This document shows positions 32,976 to 41,177 of a DNA stretch of 47,572 nucleotides, piece by piece. Origin of the DNA: JAADDG01 sp964450755. GTDB taxonomy: Bacteria > Campylobacterota > Campylobacteria > Campylobacterales > JAADDG01. The translations under genes were made by a program, and so were the position numbers. The notes under the pieces were generated by a model. It was not told where the DNA came from, did not search any database, and was given only the letters and a program-made list of their open reading frames with translations. The stretch spans positions 1 to 47,572 of the forward strand of contig CAYVDJ010000004.1 of NCBI GenBank assembly GCA_964450755.1, written 5' to 3'. Each line of letters opens with the position of its first letter. The stretch's first letter is position 1.

Positions 32976-35855
32976 ATGGCAAGTATGAAAAGAAGAGATT
33001 TTCTTAAAATTTCAGGTGTAACTGCCGCTTTGGTAGCGGGAGAGGGACATCTGTTTGCAAAAACCGGTGTTATAAAAGTGGAAAACGGTAAAAACAACTA
33101 TCCAAATACGACATATACCGAAGAGATGTACAGAAACGAATTTGGTTTTACTTACGGTAAAAAAGAGGAACACGGTTTTGCTTATCACTGTGTAAACTGT
33201 CAGGGTAACTGTTCATGGGAGATTTGGTCTCATAACGGAGTTGTAACAAGAGAAAACCAATCTGCAAGATATCCTAGAATTAATGCCAAAATTCCCGATT
33301 TTAATCCAAGAGGATGTAACAAAGGCGTACAACATTCCCAGGTGATGTATGAAAAAGACAGAATCCTTTATCCTATGAAAAGAGTCGGCAAAAGGGGTGA
33401 AGGAAAATGGAAAAGATTGTCATGGGATGAAGCGGCTACCGAAGTTGCGCAAAATATATGGGATGTTATGACAGACCCGAACAAAGGTCCTGATAAATTA
33501 ATGGTTCATGCGGGTACGGGGCTTTTGACAGAGGGTAGAAGAGGTGCGCCTCTTAGATTTTCCACTCAGCTTGGAGCAGTTAGAATATATCCCGCTTCAT
33601 ATCTTGGAGATATGTTTTCAGGAGCCGCTGTTGCTTACGGTGAAGGAAATGTGGGGTGTACCTATGATTTTATGTACACTGTTGATACTGCTGTATTTTG
33701 GGGAGGTAATCCGTCTGTTTCAAGAATACCGGATGCCCATTTTGTCTGGGAAGGAAAATACAACGGCGCAAAAATTATCATTATCACACCGGAATTTAAC
33801 GGTTCTGCGAAAAGTGCAGATTTGTGGATACCTATAAAACCCGGAAGTGATAATATTCTTGCGATGAGTGTTATTTATGAAATACTCAAAAACAAGATGT
33901 TCAAACCGGGATTTATGAAAATCTTTACCGATCTTCCTTTTCTTGTAAAAGTTGATGACCAAAAACTTCTTAGAAGAAGTGATATGGAACATGCCAAAGA
34001 TGAACATGAGCATGAAAAGTTTGAAGAGCAGTTTTACAGCTTTAATCTAAAAACAAAAAAGCCGACTCTTATGCCGGGAACCGAAGGCAGTGAGGACAAA
34101 TCTCTCAGACTTGAAGAGATGGGGATCGATCCTGCACTTGAAGGAGAGTGGGAAGTTGTACTTCATGACGGTAAAAAGGTAAAAGTAACAACGGTTTTTG
34201 AGATTTTCAAAAAAAGTGCCGAAAAATTTTCTCCCGAGGCGACAAAGGATATAACGGGTGTGCATCCCGATACCGTAAAACAACTTGCAAAAGATATAGC
34301 TTTGCCAAAAGTTGTGGAGATAACAACAGGCTTTAGTTTAAATAAATATTTCAACGGTCTTATGACTATCTGGAATATCTCCTCTATCTGCGGACTTACC
34401 GGAAGGCTTGGACCTTATGGCGGTTTAAATACCGAAAATGAATTTAGTCTAAGCGGTCTTGGGGCATTGAGCGGATTTGGAGGTAAGTACAAACCGAGAT
34501 TTGGTTCAGGATTTGTGGGTGAATTTGTTTTTGGTGACGGAATGAAGACATTTGATCAATATTTTGGCGATGAAGATGTCAAAAGAGCCCAAAACGGTAT
34601 GAGCAAAAAAGAGTATATGCAGATTGTCGAAATGATGCTTAAAGATGGTGAAAATGGTAAAAAGAAGGGTGTAAAACCGTGGTGGTTGCCTGAAGTTGCT
34701 CTTATCGTGGCTGATTCCAAATTTAGAAGAAACAAAGGAAGTGAATACAGAGAAGCTTTTCTTAAAAAGATGAAATATTTTGCCTATGTTGATTATAAAA
34801 TGGCTGATGTTGCAGTCTATGCCGATATCTTACTTCCTGCAAAAAGTCATTATGAGGTTTGGGATATCAGAACAAGTCCCGGATATCACAGATTTACGAA
34901 TTTAGCCCAACCGGCGGCAAATCTCAAACCTATCGGTGAGGCGATGGATGAGTGGAGTATGTTTGCTCTTATAGCCAAAAAGCTTGAGGAGATAGCAAAC
35001 AAACCGCACAATAAATCAAAAGCAAAAGTCAAAGATGATAAATCTCTTGCAAGAGAGGGTTACAGAGATCTTGCAAATTTCTACAAAGAATATACAAATA
35101 CGGATGAAGAGAGCGAATCTCAGATGGAACCGTATCTTGGTACAGATAAGAAAGCGGTTGAGGCGGCACTTGAAAAGTGTGAACAGTATGAGCCTTGGAC
35201 GATTGAGAAGATGTATAAAACAGGAGGTTTTTTACAGCTCAATGAAAAAGCGGCGAAACTTTCTCCTTTGTATGCTGATCGCCCTTACAATTCAGGGGAA
35301 TATGCGCTTTATAAATTTGAAAGATTTGAAACTCTCAGCGGAAGACAGACTTTTTATGTGGATCACCATCTTTATATCAAACTTGGTGCTGTAACAAATA
35401 CCGGTATGAAGGGTATAAGACCCGACAGTAAAAAGTATCCTTTTACATTGATGACACCTCATGCTAGATGGTCTATCCACTCCAACTGGAAAAACAGCAG
35501 GACTCTTCAAAGACTCCAAAGAGGAAAACCGTATATCCAGGTTAACAGAGAAGTTGCGAAAATCAAGGGTATCAAAGATGGAGATGAGATAAGGATTTTC
35601 AATGCTCTTGGAGAGTTTTATGTTATGGCAAAAGTAAGTTCTTCATGTCCTCCTGACGGATTGGTTATGGAACATGGTTGGGAACCTTATATGTATAGAA
35701 ATAAAAAAGGACACAATGAAGTTGTTCCTACCTCTTTGAATCTTTTGGAGATGGCTGACGGTTGGGGACATTTGAAATTTGGCGGTCTGTGGGATGGTAA
35801 TCAGTATGCCTATGACGGCGCAGTTAATTTTGAAAAAGCAAAGAAGAGGGGGTAA
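32976..35855 (+). CDS. Type II DMSO-reductase-family molybdopterin subunit (alpha)
   Basis: A twin-arginine signal (KRRDFLK, Arg6-Arg7) sends the folded protein to the periplasm. The FS0 cluster site is His71-x3-Cys75-x3-Cys79-x34-Cys114. The His ligand is the mark of the type II group (nitrate, perchlorate and selenate reductases, dimethylsulfide and ethylbenzene dehydrogenases). A likely Mo-ligand Asp is in the YLGDMFSG segment (Asp212), and WGGNPSVSRIPDAHFVWEGKYNGAKII is a family block. The C-terminal molybdopterin-binding domain is at about 780-950. It is 959 aa, full length. The substrate cannot be named from sequence; the rhodanese neighbour hints at a sulfur compound. Confidence 0.9.
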   Translation: MASMKRRDFLKISGVTAALVAGEGHLFAKTGVIKVENGKNNYPNTTYTEEMYRNEFGFTYGKKEEHGFAYHCVNCQGNCSWEIWSHNGVVTRENQSARYPRINAKIPDFNPRGCNKGVQHSQVMYEKDRILYPMKRVGKRGEGKWKRLSWDEAATEVAQNIWDVMTDPNKGPDKLMVHAGTGLLTEGRRGAPLRFSTQLGAVRIYPASYLGDMFSGAAVAYGEGNVGCTYDFMYTVDTAVFWGGNPSVSRIPDAHFVWEGKYNGAKIIIITPEFNGSAKSADLWIPIKPGSDNILAMSVIYEILKNKMFKPGFMKIFTDLPFLVKVDDQKLLRRSDMEHAKDEHEHEKFEEQFYSFNLKTKKPTLMPGTEGSEDKSLRLEEMGIDPALEGEWEVVLHDGKKVKVTTVFEIFKKSAEKFSPEATKDITGVHPDTVKQLAKDIALPKVVEITTGFSLNKYFNGLMTIWNISSICGLTGRLGPYGGLNTENEFSLSGLGALSGFGGKYKPRFGSGFVGEFVFGDGMKTFDQYFGDEDVKRAQNGMSKKEYMQIVEMMLKDGENGKKKGVKPWWLPEVALIVADSKFRRNKGSEYREAFLKKMKYFAYVDYKMADVAVYADILLPAKSHYEVWDIRTSPGYHRFTNLAQPAANLKPIGEAMDEWSMFALIAKKLEEIANKPHNKSKAKVKDDKSLAREGYRDLANFYKEYTNTDEESESQMEPYLGTDKKAVEAALEKCEQYEPWTIEKMYKTGGFLQLNEKAAKLSPLYADRPYNSGEYALYKFERFETLSGRQTFYVDHHLYIKLGAVTNTGMKGIRPDSKKYPFTLMTPHARWSIHSNWKNSRTLQRLQRGKPYIQVNREVAKIKGIKDGDEIRIFNALGEFYVMAKVSSSCPPDGLVMEHGWEPYMYRNKKGHNEVVPTSLNLLEMADGWGHLKFGGLWDGNQYAYDGAVNFEKAKKRG

Positions 35856-35858
35856 CGG

Positions 35859-36956
35859 ATGTCAAAAAGACAATTAGCAATGGTGATGGATTTGAACAAA
35901 TGTATCGGATGTCAAACCTGTACCGTTGCCTGTAAAACACAATGGACAAACAGAAACGGCAGAGAGTACATGTACTGGAACAATGTTGAAACATATCCCG
36001 GAACCGGTTATCCGAAAAACTGGATGGAACTTGGTGGGGGTTTTGATGCTGCGGGAGATTTGCAACCAGGAATTGTTCCGTCGATAGAGAGCGATTACGG
36101 TGTACCTTGGGATTATAACTATGAAGGTCTTGCACAAGGGGAGGAGTTTGCTCCAAATATTGAACCTACATGGGGACCAAACTGGGATGAAGATGAAGGA
36201 GTCGGAAATTTTCCAAGCGACAATTATTTCTTCTATATTCCAAGGATTTGTAACCATTGCAGTAATCCGGGATGTCTAAGCTCATGTCCAAGAGATGCAA
36301 TCTTCAAAAGAGAAGAGGATGGAGTTGTTTTGGTGGATCTTGACAGATGTCAGGGCTATAGATACTGTATAGCGGGATGTCCTTACAAAAAGATCTATTT
36401 TAATCCCAAAATCAGCAAATCAGAAAAGTGTATCCTCTGTTTTCCAAGAATCGAAAAGGGTCTGCCTCCGGCCTGTGCGCAACAGTGTGTGGGAAGGATC
36501 AGATTTGTGGGATTTTTGGATGATGAAGAGAGTCAGGTACATAAACTTGTTCATAAATACAAAGTAGCTCTTCCTTTAAGAAGTGATTACGGAACACAGC
36601 CTAATGTTTATTATGTTCCTCCCACAGAAGCGCCTCCGAAATTTGATGCAAACGGTAAGGTTATAGAGGGCAGCAACAGGATTCCGGTTGAGGAGTTGGA
36701 AAAACTTTTTGGCAAAGATGTTCATAGTGCTATAAAAACCGTTAAAGAGGAGATGAAAAAGAGAAAAGAGACGGGAGAGAGCGAACTTATGGATATCCTA
36801 ATCGCCTATCAACACCAGGATATGTTCAGGCTTGATACCGGGTATTATGAAGAGATCGCAAAAAATAAAAATATGAAATTAGCACCGGTCGATCACAGAT
36901 ATCAGGCAGGAAAACATACGAAAAAAATATCTCATTTTAAGGCGGTACACTCATGA
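35859..36956 (+). CDS. Iron-sulfur beta subunit of the type II molybdoenzyme
   Basis: Four cluster motifs in order: Cys15/18/21/25; Cys131/134/139/143; Cys164-x5-Cys170-x3-Cys174; Cys191/194/206/210. In the third set an aromatic residue (Tyr167 in CQGYRYC) replaces one Cys, which marks a 3Fe-4S cluster as in NarH, EbdB and DdhB relatives. It is 365 aa with no signal peptide of its own, so it is co-exported with the Tat-bearing alpha subunit. It transfers electrons between alpha and gamma. GAGGGGG precedes the ATG, and the stop overlaps the gamma start as ATGA. Confidence 0.92.
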   Translation: MSKRQLAMVMDLNKCIGCQTCTVACKTQWTNRNGREYMYWNNVETYPGTGYPKNWMELGGGFDAAGDLQPGIVPSIESDYGVPWDYNYEGLAQGEEFAPNIEPTWGPNWDEDEGVGNFPSDNYFFYIPRICNHCSNPGCLSSCPRDAIFKREEDGVVLVDLDRCQGYRYCIAGCPYKKIYFNPKISKSEKCILCFPRIEKGLPPACAQQCVGRIRFVGFLDDEESQVHKLVHKYKVALPLRSDYGTQPNVYYVPPTEAPPKFDANGKVIEGSNRIPVEELEKLFGKDVHSAIKTVKEEMKKRKETGESELMDILIAYQHQDMFRLDTGYYEEIAKNKNMKLAPVDHRYQAGKHTKKISHFKAVHS

Positions 36957-38152
36957 AAAAGATAGTATCAACAGCAGTAATGACAGGATTATTGGCAGGT
37001 ACGGCTTTGATGGCAGATACGATATATGCAAAAAAAGTCTCTGTCTCTTTGGATAAAATATCCTCAGATTCCAAGGTATGGAAAAAGGCAAAAAGTGCCG
37101 ATGTGATCCTTTATCCCCAGACAACGCTCTCTTTCAATGATAAAAAGGCAGTTGAGACAAATAAAGATGCAAAAGCCAAAAGAGCGAAGGTAAAAGCTGT
37201 TTTTAACGGAAAAAAGATAGCTTTTTTGATAAAGTGGTCTGACGGTACAAAAAGTGTTCAAAAAGGTTACAGTTCCACATCGTATGCGGACGGATTTGCC
37301 GTGCAGTTTAGTGATATCAATGATGCCGATAAACTTCCTTATATAGGAATGGGAAGCAAAGGAAGAGATGTTGTGATCCATCTTCAAAAAGCGGTAGAGA
37401 AAGTTTATGAACCAAACGGCAATAAAGATGTTTTCATGCAGATTAACAGGAACAATACTCCATATTTTGGAAAAGATTTGAAAAAATATGATAAAAAGGT
37501 TGATAATCTTGCCGGTAGAGATTATGAAAAAGTCTTCATATCTGAAGGTTTTAGATCGATGACAGAGATAAAAGGTGAAAAACTTCATTCCAGCTCTTCT
37601 ATGAAATATGACAAAAAAGGTTGGAAGGCAATAGTAAGCAGACCTTTGAAGGATGAGTATCTAAATCTCAAAAAAGATGCGATAGCCGTAGCTTTTGCGA
37701 TATGGGACGGTAATAAAATGAATAGAGACGGTTTGAAACTGCTCTCTTCATGGGAACCTGTCGTATTTGATAAAAAGGGTGAAGGATTTGCTTTGGCAGT
37801 TTTGAAAAAGGTCAAAGGAGATATCAAAAACGGAGAGAAGTTGACAAAAGACAACTGCTCATCCTGTCACAGATATAAAAATGAAAATGCAGCTCCTTTT
37901 GCAATGGCTCCAAATCTCTCCAATATCGGAGGTTACAATACGGCGGCTTATTTGAGAGAGTCTATTTTGGAACCTTCTGCGGTAGTAGTTGCCGGATATA
38001 ACAGGAATGCGCATAAAAATTTTGAGTGGTATAGTGTGGATGACAAAGGAAACAGAATGTCAACTATGCCTCCGTTTTCCCATCTTGATAAAAAAGCGCA
38101 AGATGATATAATTGCGTTTTTGCAGACCTTAAAATCGGAGGTTGAAAAATGA
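36953..38152 (+). CDS. Heme gamma subunit fused to a cytochrome c domain
   Basis: The Sec signal peptide (about 1-21) precedes a beta-rich domain of about 250 residues resembling the b-heme subunits EbdC/DdhC/SerC (KAVFNGKKIAFLIKWSDGTKS and VAFAIWDGNKMNRDG are typical). A C-terminal c-type cytochrome follows: CSSCH at 302-306, with MSTMPPF supplying Met372 as probable distal ligand. The fusion gives the enzyme its own exit heme toward soluble cytochrome c. No membrane anchor subunit is encoded. It overlaps both neighbours by 4 nt. Confidence 0.85.
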   Translation: MKKIVSTAVMTGLLAGTALMADTIYAKKVSVSLDKISSDSKVWKKAKSADVILYPQTTLSFNDKKAVETNKDAKAKRAKVKAVFNGKKIAFLIKWSDGTKSVQKGYSSTSYADGFAVQFSDINDADKLPYIGMGSKGRDVVIHLQKAVEKVYEPNGNKDVFMQINRNNTPYFGKDLKKYDKKVDNLAGRDYEKVFISEGFRSMTEIKGEKLHSSSSMKYDKKGWKAIVSRPLKDEYLNLKKDAIAVAFAIWDGNKMNRDGLKLLSSWEPVVFDKKGEGFALAVLKKVKGDIKNGEKLTKDNCSSCHRYKNENAAPFAMAPNLSNIGGYNTAAYLRESILEPSAVVVAGYNRNAHKNFEWYSVDDKGNRMSTMPPFSHLDKKAQDDIIAFLQTLKSEVEK

Positions 38153-38550
38153 AAAAACTGGTATTGGTGATAGCTTTTTCTCTTTTGGGTACATTTGGAT
38201 TTGCAAAAGAGGATATGGTTACGAAAAAAGGATTTTTAACAACAAAATGGTGTGCCGAAAACGGATATTTTGCCGACTGTCGGCTTGAAACAGTTGTTTG
38301 CGGTAAAGGCGGCTGTTTTAGAAACTGGAATTTCGGGGATAAAATGGAAGAAGAACTGGTACTTTATGTTCATGATGAATTAAAAACATATCAGATAAAA
38401 CTTGATAAAATTCCAAGACATGAACTTGATGAAGCCATAAACAGAAATGAGGTTTCTTTTAGCGGAGAGATAAAAGGAGATACGATTATCGCCCATGAAT
38501 TTGAAGCTCCTCCGCCTCCCAAAAAATCCTTTTTCAAAGGATGTTTATGA
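38149..38550 (+). CDS. Cysteine-rich periplasmic protein of the molybdoenzyme operon
   Basis: Not recognised. A signal peptide (about 1-19) precedes a 114-residue mature domain with four closely spaced cysteines (WCAENG, DCRLE, VCGKGGCF) and a fifth at the C-terminus (KGCL). There is no CXXCH, so it is not a c-type cytochrome. The start overlaps the gamma stop by 4 nt, so it is made with the subunits. It could be a small accessory subunit, a copper or sulfur carrier, or an assembly factor. Confidence 0.75.
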   Translation: MKKLVLVIAFSLLGTFGFAKEDMVTKKGFLTTKWCAENGYFADCRLETVVCGKGGCFRNWNFGDKMEEELVLYVHDELKTYQIKLDKIPRHELDEAINRNEVSFSGEIKGDTIIAHEFEAPPPPKKSFFKGCL

Positions 38551-38570
38551 TCCTGACGGCTTTTTGCCGT
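38526..38570 (+). other. Two small hairpins between structural and chaperone genes
   Basis: ATCCTTT (38526-38532) pairs with AAAGGAT (38536-38542) at the end of the Cys-rich gene, and ACGGC (38556-38560) pairs with GCCGT (38566-38570) and is followed by TTT. Together they may act as a partial terminator or RNA-processing site that lowers expression of the chaperone and ferredoxin genes relative to the enzyme subunits. Confidence 0.35.
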
Positions 38571-38610
38571 TTTGGATCGATTTGATAAAAGTCATTAAAC
38601 AGGAAAGATT

Positions 38611-39186
38611 TTGGATAGAAAAACAAGAGTTTATATATATGCTTTTTTGTCAAGGATGTTTGCAAAAGAGCCGGATGAAAAAGTTGTGAGAGATCTAAAA
38701 AACAGTGGAGAACTTCTTTTGATGTTGGGAAGAGAGACTCAAGAGTGGTTTGAACAAAGCAGTGAGAAAGAGATTTTGGAGAGATTGAATATAGATTTTT
38801 CATCACTTTTTCTAATCAATGCCCATCCTATAGAGTCGATTGTTTTGGATGACAAAGATGAGGCTCTCATAGGGCTTCAAAATCCTGTGATGCAGTTTTA
38901 TTTCAATCACGGTTATGAACTCTATCTTGACAAAACCCGGATACAGACTCCAGATCACATCTCTTTGGAATTTGCTTTTATGCAAAATATGACGCATAAA
39001 AGAGAAGACAAGGCATGTAAAGATTTCCTGGATGCTCATCTTATGCAATGGGCACCCCAGTATCTTCTTGCCGTATCAAAAGAGGCTGATACCCCTTTTT
39101 ATAAAAATTTATGTGAATTTTCGGCGGAATTTTTGATGGCTGATTATGAAAGTTTGATCGGGAGTTTAAAAGATGAAAATAGTTGA
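38611..39186 (+). CDS. TorD/DmsD-family molybdoenzyme chaperone
   Basis: An all-helical 191-aa cytoplasmic protein with TorD-family features: VYIYAFLSRMFAKEPDEKVV, the mid-region FSSLFLINAHPIESI and the signature block PDHISLEFAFMQNM. Such chaperones bind the Tat signal of the alpha subunit and hold it for cofactor insertion before export. The start is TTG with AGGAAAG upstream. It overlaps the ferredoxin gene by 14 nt. Confidence 0.88.
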   Translation: MDRKTRVYIYAFLSRMFAKEPDEKVVRDLKNSGELLLMLGRETQEWFEQSSEKEILERLNIDFSSLFLINAHPIESIVLDDKDEALIGLQNPVMQFYFNHGYELYLDKTRIQTPDHISLEFAFMQNMTHKREDKACKDFLDAHLMQWAPQYLLAVSKEADTPFYKNLCEFSAEFLMADYESLIGSLKDENS

Positions 39187-40237
39187 TTATATTCAGGAGA
39201 ATGAACTTTTCTATTTTAACAGACTCAAATGTCTGAGAAATGAATATTATCATAATCAATGCAGCGAGTGTATCGATATATGTCCTCAAAATGCTTTTGA
39301 TATAGTTCAAAACAAGCTTGTTTTGGATACAAAAGAGTGTACGGGATGCAGTGTCTGTATCGGAGTATGTCCGAGTGAGGCATTAATCTCCAAAAATTTT
39401 GATCCGAATGAGTTTATCGAAAAAATGTTTTCAAAAGATGAAAACAGACTCTCTTGTAAAAGCAATACGGTATGTCTCAGTGTTTTTGATACACATCACT
39501 ATATTACTCTTGTGTTGGAAAAGGATGAGGATATTTTTTGTGATCTTAGCGAGTGCAGAGGATGTATTTTAAACAGGGATGATAAAACATTAAATTCCAT
39601 CTTAAAGAAAGCAGAAGAGGCAAACAGGTTTTTAAAAATGACTGAAGATGAAAATTCTATCATAATACAAAAGCAAAGAAAAGAATTTTCAAGAAGAGAT
39701 GTTTTTGGTAAAATTTTTAAAGAGATAAAAGAGTATGAACCCTATAAAGCAGATAAAGAGGAGCATAAAAGAGAAATTCCAAAAAAGCTTACACTCTTGA
39801 AAAATGCTCTTAAAAAGAGGGCTTTAAAGAGTGATAAAAATGTCTTTGAATATGAAGGTGAATTTGATTTTACGGTTTCTAAAAAAATAGATGAAAACTG
39901 TACAAACTGCGGAGAATGTGTGCAGTTTTGTCCAACCGGCTCTCTTTTTTATTCATCGGATACGACAAAGATATTTTTTCAATCCGGTAAATGTATAAAT
40001 TGCAGTATTTGTGATGATATCTGTAAAGAAAAAGCGATAAAAACGGATCAAAAAAACAGCTTTGATATATCCTCTTTTGCTTTTGACAGAGCCGAAATTC
40101 TTATTCAGTTTCGTCTTGAAATATGCAAAGTATGCAAATGCGCATTTTCATACAAAGAGGGAGAGCTTATATGTCCAAGATGTGAACATTTTGAAACAAA
40201 TTATCAGGATATTTTCAAATTGGCGGGAGAGAGTTAG
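39173..40237 (+). CDS. Polyferredoxin with C-terminal zinc-ribbon-like end
   Basis: A cytoplasmic protein with ferredoxin-type sets CSECIDICP, CTGCSVCIGVCP, NCTNCGECVQFCP and KCINCSICDDICKEKA. The last set lacks the final CP, a small deviation. A middle region holds extra cysteines (CDLSECRGC), and the C-terminus has a ribbon-like CKVCKCAF and CPRCEHF. It is 354 aa with no signal peptide. It lies at the end of the molybdoenzyme operon. A role in electron supply for, or maturation of, the exported enzyme is inferred; similar cytoplasmic ferredoxins accompany periplasmic molybdoenzymes in Campylobacterota. Confidence 0.82.
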   Translation: MKIVDYIQENELFYFNRLKCLRNEYYHNQCSECIDICPQNAFDIVQNKLVLDTKECTGCSVCIGVCPSEALISKNFDPNEFIEKMFSKDENRLSCKSNTVCLSVFDTHHYITLVLEKDEDIFCDLSECRGCILNRDDKTLNSILKKAEEANRFLKMTEDENSIIIQKQRKEFSRRDVFGKIFKEIKEYEPYKADKEEHKREIPKKLTLLKNALKKRALKSDKNVFEYEGEFDFTVSKKIDENCTNCGECVQFCPTGSLFYSSDTTKIFFQSGKCINCSICDDICKEKAIKTDQKNSFDISSFAFDRAEILIQFRLEICKVCKCAFSYKEGELICPRCEHFETNYQDIFKLAGES

Positions 40238-40240
40238 CCA

Positions 40241-40266
40241 AAAAAAAGCCAGGATTTGAATCCTGA
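40241..40266 (-). terminator. Intrinsic terminator of the OmpA-lipoprotein operon
   Basis: Read on the minus strand, a CAGGAT/ATCCTG stem with short loop is followed by GC and a run of eight Ts (the A-run at 40240-40247), directly after the OmpA gene. It also lies just past the plus-strand ferredoxin stop. Confidence 0.8.
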
Positions 40267-40276
40267 CTTTGCCGTG

Positions 40277-41161
40277 TCAATTTCTCATCATTGACTCTGG
40301 ATTTATTCCTTCATCCAGGATAACGATTTCCACTCTTCTGTTTTGCTGTCTTCCTGCTGAAATAAGGTTACTTGCAACAGGATATTTTTCTCCGTAACCT
40401 TTTGCTATGATTCTGTTGCTTGAGATGCCTCTTGAGATAAGTGCCTGTCTGACTGCATCGGCTCTTTTTTGGGATAATTTCTGATTATAAGCATCACTGC
40501 CTCTGCTGTCGGTATGACCTTCTATCAGTACTTTTCTGTTTGGATTGTCTTCCAAAAATCTGGTCAGTTTGTCTATGCTTCTCATAGCTCCGGGCAAAAG
40601 ATCGGCTTTGTTGGTTTCAAACAGTACATCTCCCAAAGTGAGAACCAGACCTCTTTTTGTCTGTTTTGCGTGAAGTTCCGCCAATTCCTGTTGCAGTTTT
40701 TTTGCCTTTTCCTGCTCTGCTTTGATCCTTGCCTGTTCCTGTCTCATCTTCTCTTCGGTAGATTTTAGCAGTTTTGTTTTATTTTCTATCTCTTTTTTTG
40801 CTCTGTTGATTTCAGCTTCTCTTGCTTCCAAAATAACTCTGTTTTTTATCTGTTTTAACTCTTCTATTTTTTTCAGAGCCTCTTTTCTTTCAGCTATCTC
40901 TTTTGCTATCTCAACCTTTTTTTTCGCCAAATATGCAAGATGGTTCATATTTTTTATATCTTCTGCCATTTGGGCTTTTTTGAGAGTTTTTTTCGCTTCA
41001 TAAAGTGCTATGGGCGCATTCTCTTCAACTTTGGTGTCATTTTTTGTTGTTTCATAAAAAGCCTGTGCCTCTTTTAACTGAGGTGTCGGTTCCTGTTTAC
41101 AGCCGCTCATAACTCCCGCTATCAAAACAGCGCTTATGAGATATGTACTCTTCTTTATCAT
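40277..41161 (-). CDS. OmpA-family lipoprotein with N-terminal DUF4398 domain
   Basis: The lipobox VMSGC puts the lipidated Cys at residue 21. A DUF4398-like helical region follows (ENAPIALYEAKKTLKKAQ), then a long charged coiled coil (about 90-170), then a C-terminal OmpA peptidoglycan-binding domain (about 178-285) with LFETNKADLLPGAMRSIDKL, GHTDSRGSDAYNQKLSQKRADAV and NRRVEIVI. It probably sits in the outer membrane and bridges to the cell wall. It follows the DUF4398 lipoprotein by 16 nt with AAGGAG before its ATG, so they form an operon. Confidence 0.9.
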   Translation of the reverse strand: MIKKSTYLISAVLIAGVMSGCKQEPTPQLKEAQAFYETTKNDTKVEENAPIALYEAKKTLKKAQMAEDIKNMNHLAYLAKKKVEIAKEIAERKEALKKIEELKQIKNRVILEAREAEINRAKKEIENKTKLLKSTEEKMRQEQARIKAEQEKAKKLQQELAELHAKQTKRGLVLTLGDVLFETNKADLLPGAMRSIDKLTRFLEDNPNRKVLIEGHTDSRGSDAYNQKLSQKRADAVRQALISRGISSNRIIAKGYGEKYPVASNLISAGRQQNRRVEIVILDEGINPESMMRN

Positions 41162-41177
41162 GATTTTATCTCCTTTT

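Noticed and set aside
37064..37588. 174-codon open frame antisense to the gamma subunit gene
   Set aside because: Shadow of a real gene with strong domain evidence; no ribosome-binding site or domain of its own.
32976..38152. Respiratory nitrate reductase (NarGHI)
   Set aside because: The His-Cys cluster site is shared, but the alpha subunit is shorter than NarG and Tat-exported. The gamma subunit is a periplasmic heme protein with a cytochrome c domain, and no NarI membrane subunit is present.
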